From positions 1 through 55,509 of the forward strand of contig JAJBUA010000077.1 of NCBI GenBank assembly GCA_020860565.1: a stretch of 55,509 nt of DNA, read 5' to 3'. The notes below the pieces were generated by a model that did not search any database, was not told the origin of the DNA, and was given only the letters and a program-made list of their open reading frames with translations. This stretch comes from Clostridiales bacterium (GTDB lineage Bacteria; Bacillota; Clostridia; Lachnospirales; Lachnospiraceae). A program made the translations under genes and the position numbers. How positions within the stretch are numbered: the stretch's first letter is position 1; every line of letters starts with the position of its first letter. Positions 26,143-36,844 of the stretch are shown here, in pieces.

Positions 26143-28005
26143 TCAGATCTCAATCAGCCGATACGGGATCTGCTTTTCCGCCATCACCTGTTCCTCCCGC
26201 TTGTGACAGGTAAAGATCAGGATCTGTCCGTCATAGGCTCCGGCGAGCCACGTCAGAGCCGAACCCAGACGCTCATAGTCATACTGCACAAAGCTGTCGT
26301 CAAAGATCAGCGGCATCTGGTCATAGCCTTCCTGGATAAGTCTGGCCGCGGACAGGCGGAGTGCGAGATAGACCTGATCCATTGCGCCGCTGCTCAGCTG
26401 AGCGATGGGGACCAGCTTCTGCGGTGTGTTGAGATAGATGTCCAGATTATCGTCAACACTCATGCTGTCATAAGCGCCTCCGGTGATTTCACGGATCATA
26501 TCCGAAGCGGCTTTATTGAGATAAAGGCCAAACGAATCCCGGATGGTCGATGAGAGCGAGGTCATGGTCTCCAGCGCGAGATCGATTGCGTCAATTTCCT
26601 CGCGGAGCCGTTCATTTTCGGTAAGCTCCTGTTTGATGGATTCGATCCGGTCCTTGCAGACAGTCATGCGGTCAAGCTTCTTTTCCAGCTCCCACTGAGT
26701 TTTCTGCTGCTGCGAGATCGAGAGATCACAGGAGCGATCCTTTTCCTGCAGGGCAGAGATCTCATCCGACTGTGACTTTTCCGCAGCTTCGGCGTCTTTT
26801 AATGACCGGCTGATACGCTGATACTCGTCCATGCGGTTTTCAAACGCCTGGATTGCGTCCTCCGTGACGGAAGAATCACCGAGATGGCGGGAAAAGATTT
26901 CCTGCAGTACCTTATGGTTGGAGGCGACGGACCGTTTTAAAATCTTCCCTTCCTTTGAGAAGTCGACCGCCGCGTACAGAAAGATCAGGCAGGCGATGAG
27001 CGATCCGAAGAAGAGCCAGATCGATTTAAACGGCAGGATCGATTCCAGCGGATTGGAGGTGCCGGCGGTATAGCAGTAGACGGCAAGCGCGCCGCTTAAG
27101 AGAATGAGCACAAAAAAAACGGTCGACCAGATCGAATGACTTTTTTTGTCACAGATTGCCTTTTCATTCTGGTACTGCTTGTAGATGGAGATTGTCTCAT
27201 CGCGGTAGGAAGTGATCGACGCCTCATCGGTAAACTGGGCGCTGGCCAGAGTCTGTCGCTGTGCGGCGATTTTCTGGAGCAGCTCCTCGCGGTCTTTCTG
27301 TTTTTGCGCGAGTTGTCCGCGGATATTGTTCTGCCGGTTCTGCCAGGCAAGAAGCTGGTTTTCGTAAGCCGGATCGGCGATCTCCGCCTCGATTCCCTGG
27401 ATCTCCGCTGTCAGAGCGGCATAATCTCTCGCGGCGTCGGGGTGGAGCTGACGTTCAAACTGCCTGCGCCGGTTCTGCAGATACGAAGTCGCGCGCGTGA
27501 TATTGAGAGACAGGCTGCCGGTTGTGTTCATATTGGCAATGTAATTTTTCAGCTCATTTACCATGCCGCCGTCCGTCGCGCTCTTTAACTGGCCGATGCT
27601 GATCGTATTCAGGTAAGAGGTTTCCGAGAGGCCGCAGAGGAACTGATCCAGAAAGGCTTTGGTCGGTTCGACTTCGCTGCCATTTGTCTCATTGATAATC
27701 TGAAAAGATTTCTGATCCTTGCGGAAATTGCGTTCGATGCGGTAAACGATACCGTTCTGTTCGACGCGCATACGGCCACCGTAAAGGGCAGTCAGATCCC
27801 ACGGTTCATAGTGGGAAAAAAGGTCGTTTCTCGCGGCGCGCCCGCGGCCGCGTTCCAGTCCGAAGAGCATGCAGCGGATAAAGGTGTGCAGTGTCGATTT
27901 GCCGGCTTCGTTTTTGCCGTAGATAATATTGATGCCGTCATGAAAGGTGATGTCGCGGTCGTGAAACTTGCCGAATCCGCTGATGTGTAAATCCAGTAAT
28001 TTCAT
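26143..28005 (-). CDS. YhaN/SbcC-like AAA ATPase (short form)
   Basis: This is an SMC/Rad50-like ATPase predicted to work with the neighbouring SbcD/YhaO-type nuclease on DNA ends. The 620-residue product has Walker A GKNEAGKS (30-37) and coiled-coil segments at about 180-270 and 370-470. Between the coils are two hydrophobic stretches (about 295-315 and 328-348) that look like membrane helices. The C-terminal half of the ATPase has the signature LSSGAMDQVYLALRLS and Walker B LIFDDSF. B. subtilis YhaN is considerably longer, so this is a shortened form. The membrane-like insert resembles the hinge region of YhaN-type proteins. It overlaps the nuclease gene by four bases. Confidence 0.8.
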   Translation of the reverse strand: MKLLDLHISGFGKFHDRDITFHDGINIIYGKNEAGKSTLHTFIRCMLFGLERGRGRAARNDLFSHYEPWDLTALYGGRMRVEQNGIVYRIERNFRKDQKSFQIINETNGSEVEPTKAFLDQFLCGLSETSYLNTISIGQLKSATDGGMVNELKNYIANMNTTGSLSLNITRATSYLQNRRRQFERQLHPDAARDYAALTAEIQGIEAEIADPAYENQLLAWQNRQNNIRGQLAQKQKDREELLQKIAAQRQTLASAQFTDEASITSYRDETISIYKQYQNEKAICDKKSHSIWSTVFFVLILLSGALAVYCYTAGTSNPLESILPFKSIWLFFGSLIACLIFLYAAVDFSKEGKILKRSVASNHKVLQEIFSRHLGDSSVTEDAIQAFENRMDEYQRISRSLKDAEAAEKSQSDEISALQEKDRSCDLSISQQQKTQWELEKKLDRMTVCKDRIESIKQELTENERLREEIDAIDLALETMTSLSSTIRDSFGLYLNKAASDMIREITGGAYDSMSVDDNLDIYLNTPQKLVPIAQLSSGAMDQVYLALRLSAARLIQEGYDQMPLIFDDSFVQYDYERLGSALTWLAGAYDGQILIFTCHKREEQVMAEKQIPYRLIEI

Positions 28006-29078
28006 GTCGCGCTCCTTTCATCCGTGGTGTTCAGCAGGGCGTCGATGCCATAATACAGGGCCTTCTTCTCGACGGGAGTCATATCCTCTTTATCGAGCGC
28101 ACGGATATAAAATCCGATCATATCACAGGGATGCTCGGCAAAAAGCCGGCTGAAATCATACTGCGGTTCCGTCTCATCGATCACCTCAATGATCTGCAGG
28201 CGGTGCCCGAGTGAGTCGAGATCAAAGACAATGTCCGGATCACGGCGTCCCTGCAGCCGCAGCCGGTAGATATGATGGACTCCGCGTTTGCGGATCTCGT
28301 TGAAGATACGTTCGTTCAGCTCTGTGTTGGTTGTCTTCGGGATGACGCGGACGATCAGCGATATATACTGAGCCTGGCACAGCGGGACAAACTCCAGTGA
28401 GGTGACCTGACGGGTGGACGGGCTGATCTCTCCGACGATCATGCCGTGCCGGCCGGTTTCCGTGCGGTCCAGCGGTTCCGGCGACCCGGGAAATGCCCAG
28501 CGCTTATCCGGAGAGATTTCCGGCTTGTGGATATGTCCCAGAGCCGTATAGGAAAATCCGGACGCGGAGAGCAGATTTTTATCGATCGGCAGATGCTTCG
28601 GATCGCCGCCGTGCGCCAGCAGGATATGGATATAAGAACCGGCAGGCGGACGGATGTCGGTCAGCCGGGCGTCCGTGATCTCCGGCGTGTGATAGGAAAA
28701 GCCGGTGATATCCAGACCAAGCTCCGGAAATGTGACGACAGACGGTTCCTCCTTCATGAGCCATGTGACATTGGAACACCAGCGAAAACTCATGAGGGCG
28801 GAATTGATCCGCACACGGTCATGGTTTCCCGCGATGATGACGACTCTGGTTGCCGGAATCGTGGAAAAGAGATAATTCACTTCCTTGAGATCGCGCAGCA
28901 ATGGCTGCCGGTGAAAGAGATCACCGGCGATCAAAAGACAGTCAGCCTCCCGCTCTTTCACCTGACGGATGACCTCCGCAAACGTATCCTTAATCGCCTG
29001 TGCGCGGTCTCTGGCCCAGGGTTTATCGTTGTCCGGGTGCATGCCCCAATGGACGTCAGCAATATGAATGAATTTCAT
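28002..29078 (-). CDS. Metallophosphoesterase, SbcD/YhaO-type DNA nuclease
   Basis: This is a calcineurin-like phosphoesterase predicted to nick or degrade DNA together with the ATPase encoded downstream. The 358-residue protein has the metal motifs HIADVHWG (about 5-12), LIAGDLFH (about 48-55), IIAGNHDRVR (about 79-88), and then LLAHGG and ALGHIHKPE near residues 155-190, as in Mre11/SbcD. The C-terminal part (about 230-358) is the accessory domain. Coupling to the YhaN-like gene by a 4-base overlap supports a two-subunit complex. It lies just downstream of asnS in the same direction. Confidence 0.88.
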   Translation of the reverse strand: MKFIHIADVHWGMHPDNDKPWARDRAQAIKDTFAEVIRQVKEREADCLLIAGDLFHRQPLLRDLKEVNYLFSTIPATRVVIIAGNHDRVRINSALMSFRWCSNVTWLMKEEPSVVTFPELGLDITGFSYHTPEITDARLTDIRPPAGSYIHILLAHGGDPKHLPIDKNLLSASGFSYTALGHIHKPEISPDKRWAFPGSPEPLDRTETGRHGMIVGEISPSTRQVTSLEFVPLCQAQYISLIVRVIPKTTNTELNERIFNEIRKRGVHHIYRLRLQGRRDPDIVFDLDSLGHRLQIIEVIDETEPQYDFSRLFAEHPCDMIGFYIRALDKEDMTPVEKKALYYGIDALLNTTDERSAT

Positions 29079-29087
29079 GGATTTCTC

Positions 29088-30479
<1,392 letters not shown>

Positions 30480-30529
30480 GGCTATATCTCCTGTTAATTG
30501 TTAGTTCAATTTTGTTCATACTTCATTTC

Positions 30530-30558
30530 AGTATACTTTATTTTCGGACAAGATTCAA
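30530..30558 (-). promoter_or_regulatory. Sigma-A promoter of asnS
   Basis: On the minus strand TTGAAT (30553-30558) and TATACT (30530-30535) are separated by 17 bases and point toward asnS. Confidence 0.7.
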
Positions 30559-30579
30559 GAGGGGAGGGAAAGAATTCAG

Positions 30580-30816
30580 ACACCGGACCACTTGTGAAAT
30601 TGTAACGAAATATTAATAAACATTACGGAATCTTTTGTATACTATTTTGCCCGACTGTGTTATCATAGTAATAAGCGGATTCTGCCCTGCGACAGCGCCG
30701 CGAAGCCGGTAACCGGGCGGCATATCACAGGTGAGATTCAGAAATCATTGCCGCTTTCACCATGACACAACAAGCGAACAGAAATCAGGCTGACAAAATC
30801 AGGGGGACAAACAGTA
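30580..30816 (+). promoter_or_regulatory. spoVG upstream region with a foldable leader
   Basis: This is the remainder of the 338-base gap between asnS and spoVG. The first part is A+T-rich with TATACT- and TATCAT-like hexamers, but no promoter with good spacing. From about 30675 to 30760 the sequence turns G+C-rich and can fold: a closing helix between GCGGATTCTG and the CAGAAATC..GCCGC segment, a CCTG/CAGG helix, and a compact GCCG/CGGC hairpin containing CCGG-TAA-CCGG. No known riboswitch family is recognised. Confidence 0.3.
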
Positions 30817-31095
30817 GTGGAGATTACAGATGTGAGAGTGCGTACAGTTGAAAACGAGGGTAAGATGCGCGCGGTAGCTTCGATCACGATAGATAACGAA
30901 TTTGTCGTTCACGATATCAAGATCATCGAGGGTGACAAAGGACTGTTCATCGCGATGCCAAGCCGCCGGTCTCTGAGCGGAGAATTTCGCGACATCGCGC
31001 ACCCCATCAATACAAGCACCAGAGAACGGATTCAGGAAACGATCCTGCGCAAGTACGAAGTCACAGAGATGATGAGCTGCATGGCACACGATTGA
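30817..31095 (+). CDS. spoVG: Septation/sporulation regulator SpoVG
   Basis: SpoVG is a small RNA/DNA-binding regulator that affects septation, sporulation and virulence genes in Firmicutes. The 92-residue product matches the family from [12 protein letters not shown] through [17 protein letters not shown] and FIAMPSRR to [15 protein letters not shown]. It starts with GTG at 30817, ten bases after AGGGGG; the first residue is read as Met. It is a single-gene unit closed by a strong terminator at 31167-31198. Confidence 0.96.
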   Translation: MEITDVRVRTVENEGKMRAVASITIDNEFVVHDIKIIEGDKGLFIAMPSRRSLSGEFRDIAHPINTSTRERIQETILRKYEVTEMMSCMAHD

Positions 31096-31166
31096 GGTGC
31101 GGCAGCATGAGGCAAAAATATTTACATTGCTTCAGATGCCTGTCATACAGACAAATCGTCATATAC

Positions 31167-31198
31167 AAAAAGCGCGTCGACCGGCTGACGCGCTTTTT
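31167..31198 (+). terminator. Intrinsic terminator of spoVG
   Basis: AAAAAGCGCGTC (31167-31178) pairs perfectly with GACGCGCTTTTT (31187-31198) around an 8-base loop. The 3' arm itself ends in five T. Confidence 0.93.
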
Positions 31199-31258
31199 GC
31201 AATCATAACTATTTCATTGCATAGACTTATTCTATGTATATGTTAATCCAACAAAGTA

Positions 31259-31445
31259 GTCCCTGAGAGGAACACATATCCGCAGAGAACATTTTTCACG
31301 TCGGCACTTAGTGAGCAGGACGCTTTTCCTGCGAACTTATACCTTAGTATCCATATGACGTGCCAGTGACACGTCATATGGAGTACCGTTACGTGAAAAC
31401 CAGAGCGCAAGCGGTCCTCGGAGGATATGTGTTCCTCTCAGGGAC
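31259..31445 (+). repeat. Structured interspersed repeat, copy 2 (with nested hairpin insertion)
   Basis: It has the same family core as the elements at 17063-17206 and 40248-40391. Terminal arms 31259-31281 and 31423-31445 are perfectly complementary over 23 bases. Compared with the other copies, about 43 extra bases lie after the apical hairpin. They form their own perfect 13-bp hairpin (31350-31362 with 31370-31382, loop CCAGTGA). A 16-bp tandem duplication (31443-31458 and 31459-31474) adjoins the 3' edge. Together with the spoVG terminator this accounts for most of the 517-base gap between spoVG and pth. Confidence 0.85.
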
Positions 31446-31612
31446 GGATGGTGCGTCAGACGGATGGTGCATCAATAAACACTCCTTTACATTTTCCGAT
31501 AATTCTGCTAAAATCTGACCAGACATCAGAAGAGTTGCAGTTTTGGCACATGCCGAAGCTGTAACATTTTTGCGTGTCCATTTCCGTTTTATTTATGAAT
31601 GAGGGAGAAATT

Positions 31613-32218
31613 ATGTTTATCATCGCGGGACTGGGAAACCCTACAAAAGAATATGCGAATACAAGACACAATGCGGGCTTCTGCTCCGTGGACGCCCTGG
31701 CAGACCGATACGGGATTGCGGTTACAGAGAAAAAACATAAGGCGCTGGTCGGCAAAGGCGTGATCGAAGGCCATAAGGTGATCCTGGTCAAGCCGCAGAC
31801 CTTTATGAACGCGAGCGGCGAGAGTCTGCGAGCGATTGTAGATTTTTACAAGGCAGATCCGACGGCCGATCTGATTGTCATTTTTGATGATGTGAGTCTG
31901 GAACCGGGACAGCTGCGGATCCGCAAGAAAGGCAGTGCCGGCGGTCATAACGGCGTCAAGAGCATCATTGCCCATCTGGGAACGCAGGAATTTGCCCGCA
32001 TAAAAGTAGGAGTGGGACAGAAGCCGGAACGGATGGATCTGGCGGATTATGTTCTGGGCCATTTCTCAGCAGGGGAGCAGAAAATGATGGACGAGGCATT
32101 CCGCAACGCCGCGTCAGCCGCTGTGATGATGATGGATGATATCGACCGGGCAATGAATATCTATAATACCAGGCAGGGGGCAGCGGAAAAACTGACAGGG
32201 GTGAGGGAGAGCATATGA
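31613..32218 (+). CDS. pth: Peptidyl-tRNA hydrolase
   Basis: Pth frees tRNA from peptidyl-tRNAs that drop off ribosomes. The 201-residue product begins with the family signature IIAGLGNPTKEYANTRHNAGF, which includes the catalytic His. It continues with PQTFMNASGES and FDDVSLEPGQLRIRKKGSAGGHNG. I chose the ATG at 31613, behind GAGGGAGAA and directly before the conserved strand; the open frame reaches 31574 without support. Its stop overlaps the mfd start by four bases, a conserved pth-mfd arrangement in Firmicutes. Confidence 0.96.
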   Translation: MFIIAGLGNPTKEYANTRHNAGFCSVDALADRYGIAVTEKKHKALVGKGVIEGHKVILVKPQTFMNASGESLRAIVDFYKADPTADLIVIFDDVSLEPGQLRIRKKGSAGGHNGVKSIIAHLGTQEFARIKVGVGQKPERMDLADYVLGHFSAGEQKMMDEAFRNAASAAVMMMDDIDRAMNIYNTRQGAAEKLTGVRESI

Positions 32219-35200
32219 GCGGGATATTTGCCAATCCTTTAACAGAATTAATTGAATATGAAGAACTCAGCCGCGATCTGAAGCAGCAAAAAGGACCGCT
32301 TCAGTTGTCCGGCTGCATGGAGTCTCAGAAGGTTCACCTGATGAGCGAGACGGCGACGGATACGCCATGGAAGCTGGTAGTGACTGCGGATGAGAGTCAT
32401 GCAAAGGAGATCTGCGAGGATTTTCGCTGCTTCCGTCCGGATGTCTGGCTGTATCCGGCAAAGGATCTGCTCTTTTACAGTGCGGATATCCATGGAAGCC
32501 TGATATCGCGGGAGCGGCTGGTGGCGCTCCGCCATCGCATGGAGGATGAGACCGGGGTCTTCGTAACAACCATTGACGGCCTGATGGACCGTCTTTTTCC
32601 GATGGAGCGATTCTATGAGGAAGTGCTTCATGCAAAAGCCGGCATGGAGCTGGATCTGGATGTCTGGAAAGAGAGTCTCGCCAGAATGGGTTACGAACGC
32701 CTCCCGCAGGTGGACGGGATGGGGCAGTTTTCCGTCCGCGGCGATATTCTGGATATCTTTCCCATGACACAGGAACAGCCGGTACGAATTGAATTATGGG
32801 ACAATGAGATCGATTCGATCCGGCTTTTCGACCCGGAGAGCCAGCGCTCGATCGAGCAGCTGGAGCAGGTGGATATCTACCCGGCAGCCGAGTTTGCGCC
32901 CGATTGGGAAGAGGAGGGCATGAGCGCGGAAAGGCTGGAGCGGGAAACCGTGTCGCTGCTGGATTATTTTGCGCCCGGAATCAGTATGATATTTCTGGAT
33001 GAACCGGTGCGCCTGAGGGAACGGGGCGAAGCCGTAGAGGAAGAATTTGCGGAGAGCATGAAGAACCGGCAGGAAGAGGGGTATGCCCTGTCTGCGCAGA
33101 TGCGGCTGCTGATTCCGGCAAAGGAGATCCTGACGCGCTGCGCGAGGCCGGATACCCTCTGCCTGACGGGACTGGATCAGAACATCCCGGAGATCGGGAT
33201 TACAAAGAGATACAGTATTCAGGGCAAAAGCGTCAGTTCTTATCAGAACAGTTTTGAACTGCTGATCGGTGATCTGACCCGCTGGAAGAAAAATAACTAC
33301 CGCGTGGTACTTCTGTCCGGTTCGCACACCAGAGCCAGCCGTCTGGCAAATGATCTGAGAGAGTATGGTCTGTCGGCATTTTGCCCGGACGAGGGGGAAA
33401 CGCAAGTGCGGCCGGGCCAGATCCTGGTGACCTATGGCAATCTGCACCGCGGATTTGAGTACCCGCAGATCCGCTTTGTGGTGATTACCGAGACGGATAT
33501 GTTCGGCGGGCGCAGGAAAAAGAACCGGCGCAGAAAGAAGAAGCGCAGCGGCAGCCAGATCCAGGGCTTTACCGAACTGTCGATCGGCGATTATGTGATT
33601 CATGAAGATCACGGCCTGGGCATTTACCGCGGGATAGAAAAGATCGAGCGTGACCATGCCCTGCGGGATTATCTCAAGATCGAGTACGCGGACGGAGGAT
33701 ATCTTTACCTGCCGGCGACCAAATTAGAAGTGATCCAGAAATATTCGAGTTCGGAGACGGATAAGAAGCTGACACTTGACCCGCTTGGCAGCGCACAATG
33801 GAAAAAGACCAAGAAAAAGGTAAAAAGCGCCGTTCAGGAGATCGCGAAAGATCTGGTCGAGCTTTATGCCGCGAGACAGCAGACGGACGGGTTTCCGTAT
33901 GGTCCGGACACGGTATGGCAGACGGAATTTGAAGAATTATTTCCTTTTGAAGAGACCGAGGATCAGCTGGCGGCCATTGAGGACACCAAGCGGGATATGG
34001 AGAGCACGAAGATCATGGATCGCCTGATCTGCGGCGACGTCGGCTACGGGAAGACGGAGATCGCTCTGCGCGCTGCTTTTAAGGCAGTTCAGGAGAGCAA
34101 ACAGGTCGTGTATCTGGTGCCGACGACGATCCTCGCGCAGCAGCATTATAATACGTTTGTGCAGCGGATGAAGGATTTTCCGGTGCGCGTGGCACTGATG
34201 TCCCGTTTCCGCAGCAGTGCGGAGATCCGCAGGACGGTGGAGGATCTGCAGAAGGGTCTGGTCGACATCGTGATCGGGACTCACCGCGTGTTGTCAAAGG
34301 ACGTAAAATTTAAGGATCTGGGACTACTGATTATCGATGAAGAGCAGCGTTTCGGCGTGACCCATAAAGAAAAAATCAAGAAATTAAAGGAAAATGTGGA
34401 TGTCCTGACGCTGACAGCGACGCCGATTCCCAGAACGCTCCATATGAGTCTGGTGGGAATCCGTGATATGAGTGTTCTGGAGGAGCCGCCGGTGGATCGC
34501 GTGCCGATCCAGACTTACGTGATGGAATATCATGATGAGATGGTCCGGGAGGCAATTGACCGGGAACTGGCCCGCGGCGGACAGGTGTATTTTGTCTATA
34601 ATCATGTAAAAGATATCGCGGAAATGGCGTCGCGCGTGCAGGCGCTCATACCGGAGGCGACAGTTGTTTACGCACATGGGCAGATGCGGGAACACGATCT
34701 GGAAGAGATCATGCTGGATTTTGTCAACGGGGAGATTGACGTACTGGTATCAACGACGATCATCGAGACCGGTCTGGATATCCCCAATGTCAACACGATC
34801 ATTATCCATGACGCAGACCGGATGGGGCTCTCACAGCTCTACCAGCTGCGTGGCCGGGTGGGGCGTTCGAGCCGGACTGCTTATGCGTTCCTGATGTACC
34901 GCAAGGATAAGATTCTTAAGGAAGAGGCGGAGAAGCGCCTGCGCGCAATCCGTGAGTTTACGGAACTTGGCTCCGGGATCCGGATTGCGATGCGCGATCT
35001 GGAGATCCGCGGCGCGGGAAATGTACTGGGAGCAGAACAGAGCGGACACATGGAAGCGGTCGGCTATGATCTCTACTGCAAGATGTTAAATCAGGCGGTG
35101 CAGGAATTAAAAGGAACCCGCAAAAAGGAAGAGGATTTCCAGACGGAGGTCAACTGCGATATCGACGCCTATCTGCCGGGACATTATATTAAAAATGAAT

Positions 35201-35598
35201 ATCAGAAGCTGGATGTCTATAAGCGGATCGCTTCGATTGAGAATCAGGAGGAGGTCCTGGATATGGAAGATGAGCTGATCGACCGTTTCGGCGAGATTCC
35301 GCGTCCGGCAGGCAATCTGCTGACTGTCGCGGCGATCCGTGCCGCGGCGCATCATGCCTGGGTCACTGAGGTGAGGATTAACCGTCAGGAGTTCCGGCTG
35401 ATGATGCATCCGCATGCCAGTCTGGACGTAACCGGGATCCCGGCACTGATGGAAAGCTTCGGCAGAAATATGAGATACGCTGCGGGAGAAACTCCGTATT
35501 TCCAGTATGTCGACAAAAAGACAAAATACCGGGACTGCACAGAAATGATGTCAGTGGCTCAGAAGTTTTTGGCAGAATTGGGCAAGCTTGCGATATGA
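32215..35598 (+). CDS. mfd: Transcription-repair coupling factor Mfd
   Basis: Mfd is an ATP-driven translocase that removes RNA polymerase stalled at DNA damage and recruits UvrA. The 1127-residue protein has all expected parts. The UvrB-like N-terminal region includes FSVRGDILDIFPM near residue 168. The RNA-polymerase-interacting domain is near residues 455-520 (SIGDYVIHEDHGLGIYRG). The helicase core has Walker A GDVGYGKTE, the DEEQ box in IIDEEQRFGV, TATPIPRT and the C-terminal GRVGRSSR, and a regulatory D7 domain ends the protein. A very basic linker (KKNRRRKKKRS) precedes the polymerase-binding domain. Length and order are normal. Confidence 0.97.
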   Translation: MSGIFANPLTELIEYEELSRDLKQQKGPLQLSGCMESQKVHLMSETATDTPWKLVVTADESHAKEICEDFRCFRPDVWLYPAKDLLFYSADIHGSLISRERLVALRHRMEDETGVFVTTIDGLMDRLFPMERFYEEVLHAKAGMELDLDVWKESLARMGYERLPQVDGMGQFSVRGDILDIFPMTQEQPVRIELWDNEIDSIRLFDPESQRSIEQLEQVDIYPAAEFAPDWEEEGMSAERLERETVSLLDYFAPGISMIFLDEPVRLRERGEAVEEEFAESMKNRQEEGYALSAQMRLLIPAKEILTRCARPDTLCLTGLDQNIPEIGITKRYSIQGKSVSSYQNSFELLIGDLTRWKKNNYRVVLLSGSHTRASRLANDLREYGLSAFCPDEGETQVRPGQILVTYGNLHRGFEYPQIRFVVITETDMFGGRRKKNRRRKKKRSGSQIQGFTELSIGDYVIHEDHGLGIYRGIEKIERDHALRDYLKIEYADGGYLYLPATKLEVIQKYSSSETDKKLTLDPLGSAQWKKTKKKVKSAVQEIAKDLVELYAARQQTDGFPYGPDTVWQTEFEELFPFEETEDQLAAIEDTKRDMESTKIMDRLICGDVGYGKTEIALRAAFKAVQESKQVVYLVPTTILAQQHYNTFVQRMKDFPVRVALMSRFRSSAEIRRTVEDLQKGLVDIVIGTHRVLSKDVKFKDLGLLIIDEEQRFGVTHKEKIKKLKENVDVLTLTATPIPRTLHMSLVGIRDMSVLEEPPVDRVPIQTYVMEYHDEMVREAIDRELARGGQVYFVYNHVKDIAEMASRVQALIPEATVVYAHGQMREHDLEEIMLDFVNGEIDVLVSTTIIETGLDIPNVNTIIIHDADRMGLSQLYQLRGRVGRSSRTAYAFLMYRKDKILKEEAEKRLRAIREFTELGSGIRIAMRDLEIRGAGNVLGAEQSGHMEAVGYDLYCKMLNQAVQELKGTRKKEEDFQTEVNCDIDAYLPGHYIKNEYQKLDVYKRIASIENQEEVLDMEDELIDRFGEIPRPAGNLLTVAAIRAAAHHAWVTEVRINRQEFRLMMHPHASLDVTGIPALMESFGRNMRYAAGETPYFQYVDKKTKYRDCTEMMSVAQKFLAELGKLAI

Positions 35599-35690
35599 GG
35601 CGGGGCAGATGAGCCAGATAGTTACAGGTCGCGCGCCGGCTGACCGGCCTGTGGCCTGCAATGTGAGGTACGGTTACAGGTTACACCCAT

Positions 35691-35712
35691 GCCACGCACT
35701 GCGCTGCGTGGC
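35691..35712 (+). terminator. Hairpin downstream of mfd
   Basis: GCCACGCA (35691-35698) pairs with TGCGTGGC (35705-35712) around a 6-base loop. There is no U tract, so it is a weak terminator candidate in the gap between mfd and rfbA. Confidence 0.35.
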
Positions 35713-35777
35713 GTGGGGCCAGATACGTAATGGAACGAGATACGCGGTACGCTTTGTGCTGTGGGGGATTCTGTCCG

Positions 35778-35806
35778 TTGCCAAAAGCGAGGTTCTGTGC
35801 TATAGT
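35778..35806 (+). promoter_or_regulatory. Sigma-A promoter of the dTDP-rhamnose genes
   Basis: TTGCCA (35778-35783) and TATAGT (35801-35806) are separated by exactly 17 bases. The -10 box ends 51 bases before the rfbA start codon. Confidence 0.75.
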
Positions 35807-35857
35807 ACAAGTTAGTAAAAACGGGCTTTTTGCTCATATCATAAAGGAGAACTACCG

Positions 35858-36751
35858 ATGAAAGGAATCATTCTCGCGGGCGGTTCCGGTACCCGCCTCT
35901 ATCCCTTAACCAAGGTCACATCGAAGCAGCTGCTGCCGATTTATGACAAACCCATGATTTATTATCCGTTGTCGGTGCTGATGAACGCGGGCATTCGCGA
36001 TATCCTGATTATCTCGACTCCGGATGATACGCCGCGTTTTGAAGCGCTGCTTGGTGACGGAGCCCAGTTCGGGATCCATCTGGAGTACCGGGTGCAGCCG
36101 AGCCCGGACGGACTGGCGCAGGCATTTATTATCGGAGCTGAATTTATCGGAGAGGATTCCGTCGCGATGGTTCTGGGAGATAATATTTTCCATGGCCACG
36201 GGCTGAGAAAACGTCTGCGCGCCGCGGCCGCCAAGGAGCAGGGCGCAACCGTATTCGGCTATTATGTAGACGACCCGGAACGGTTTGGCATCGTGGAGTT
36301 TGACGCGGAGGGCAAGGCGATATCCATCGAGGAAAAACCGGCCAGACCGAAGTCCAATTACTGCGTAACCGGCCTGTATTTCTATGATAACCGTGTTGTA
36401 GAGTATGCCAGGAACTTAAAGCCGTCCGCCCGCGGCGAACTGGAGATTACCGATCTGAACCGCATCTATCTGGAAAATGGCGAGCTTGAGGTAGCTCTTC
36501 TGGGACAGGGCTTTACCTGGCTGGATACGGGGACGCATGAATCTCTGGTAGACGCGACCAACTTTGTCAAGACCGTCGAGACTCATCAGCACAGAAAGAT
36601 CGCCTGCCTGGAAGAGATCGCGTACCTGAATGGCTGGATCACCAGAGAGCAGGTGCTTAAGACTTACGAAGTATTAAAGAAGAATCAGTACGGGCAGTAT
36701 CTGAAGGACGTGCTGGACGGCAAATATATTGACCGTCTGCATAATTTATAG
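35858..36751 (+). CDS. rfbA: Glucose-1-phosphate thymidylyltransferase
   Basis: It makes dTDP-glucose from glucose-1-phosphate and dTTP, the first step of dTDP-L-rhamnose synthesis. The 297-residue product begins with the nucleotide-binding signature [14 protein letters not shown] and has [16 protein letters not shown], the metal-binding VLGDNIFHG near residue 108, and [19 protein letters not shown]. Length and motifs are typical of RmlA. It starts a run with RmlB and RmlD genes behind its own promoter. Confidence 0.96.
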   Translation: MKGIILAGGSGTRLYPLTKVTSKQLLPIYDKPMIYYPLSVLMNAGIRDILIISTPDDTPRFEALLGDGAQFGIHLEYRVQPSPDGLAQAFIIGAEFIGEDSVAMVLGDNIFHGHGLRKRLRAAAAKEQGATVFGYYVDDPERFGIVEFDAEGKAISIEEKPARPKSNYCVTGLYFYDNRVVEYARNLKPSARGELEITDLNRIYLENGELEVALLGQGFTWLDTGTHESLVDATNFVKTVETHQHRKIACLEEIAYLNGWITREQVLKTYEVLKKNQYGQYLKDVLDGKYIDRLHNL

Positions 36752-36844
36752 GAAGCGGCATAAAGTCGCTTACCATATGACCAGGATTCAGGATGGACGA
36801 TACGCGTCCTGAATAAAATCGCAGTCAGGAAAGGGAAGAAATTT

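Noticed and set aside
30480-30530. T-box leader before asnS
   Set aside because: The leader from the recognised promoter is about 45 bases, too short, and no T-box sequence is present.
30600-30665. Sigma-H promoter for spoVG
   Set aside because: Expected from other Firmicutes, but no AGGAWWW/GAAT pair with proper spacing is present.
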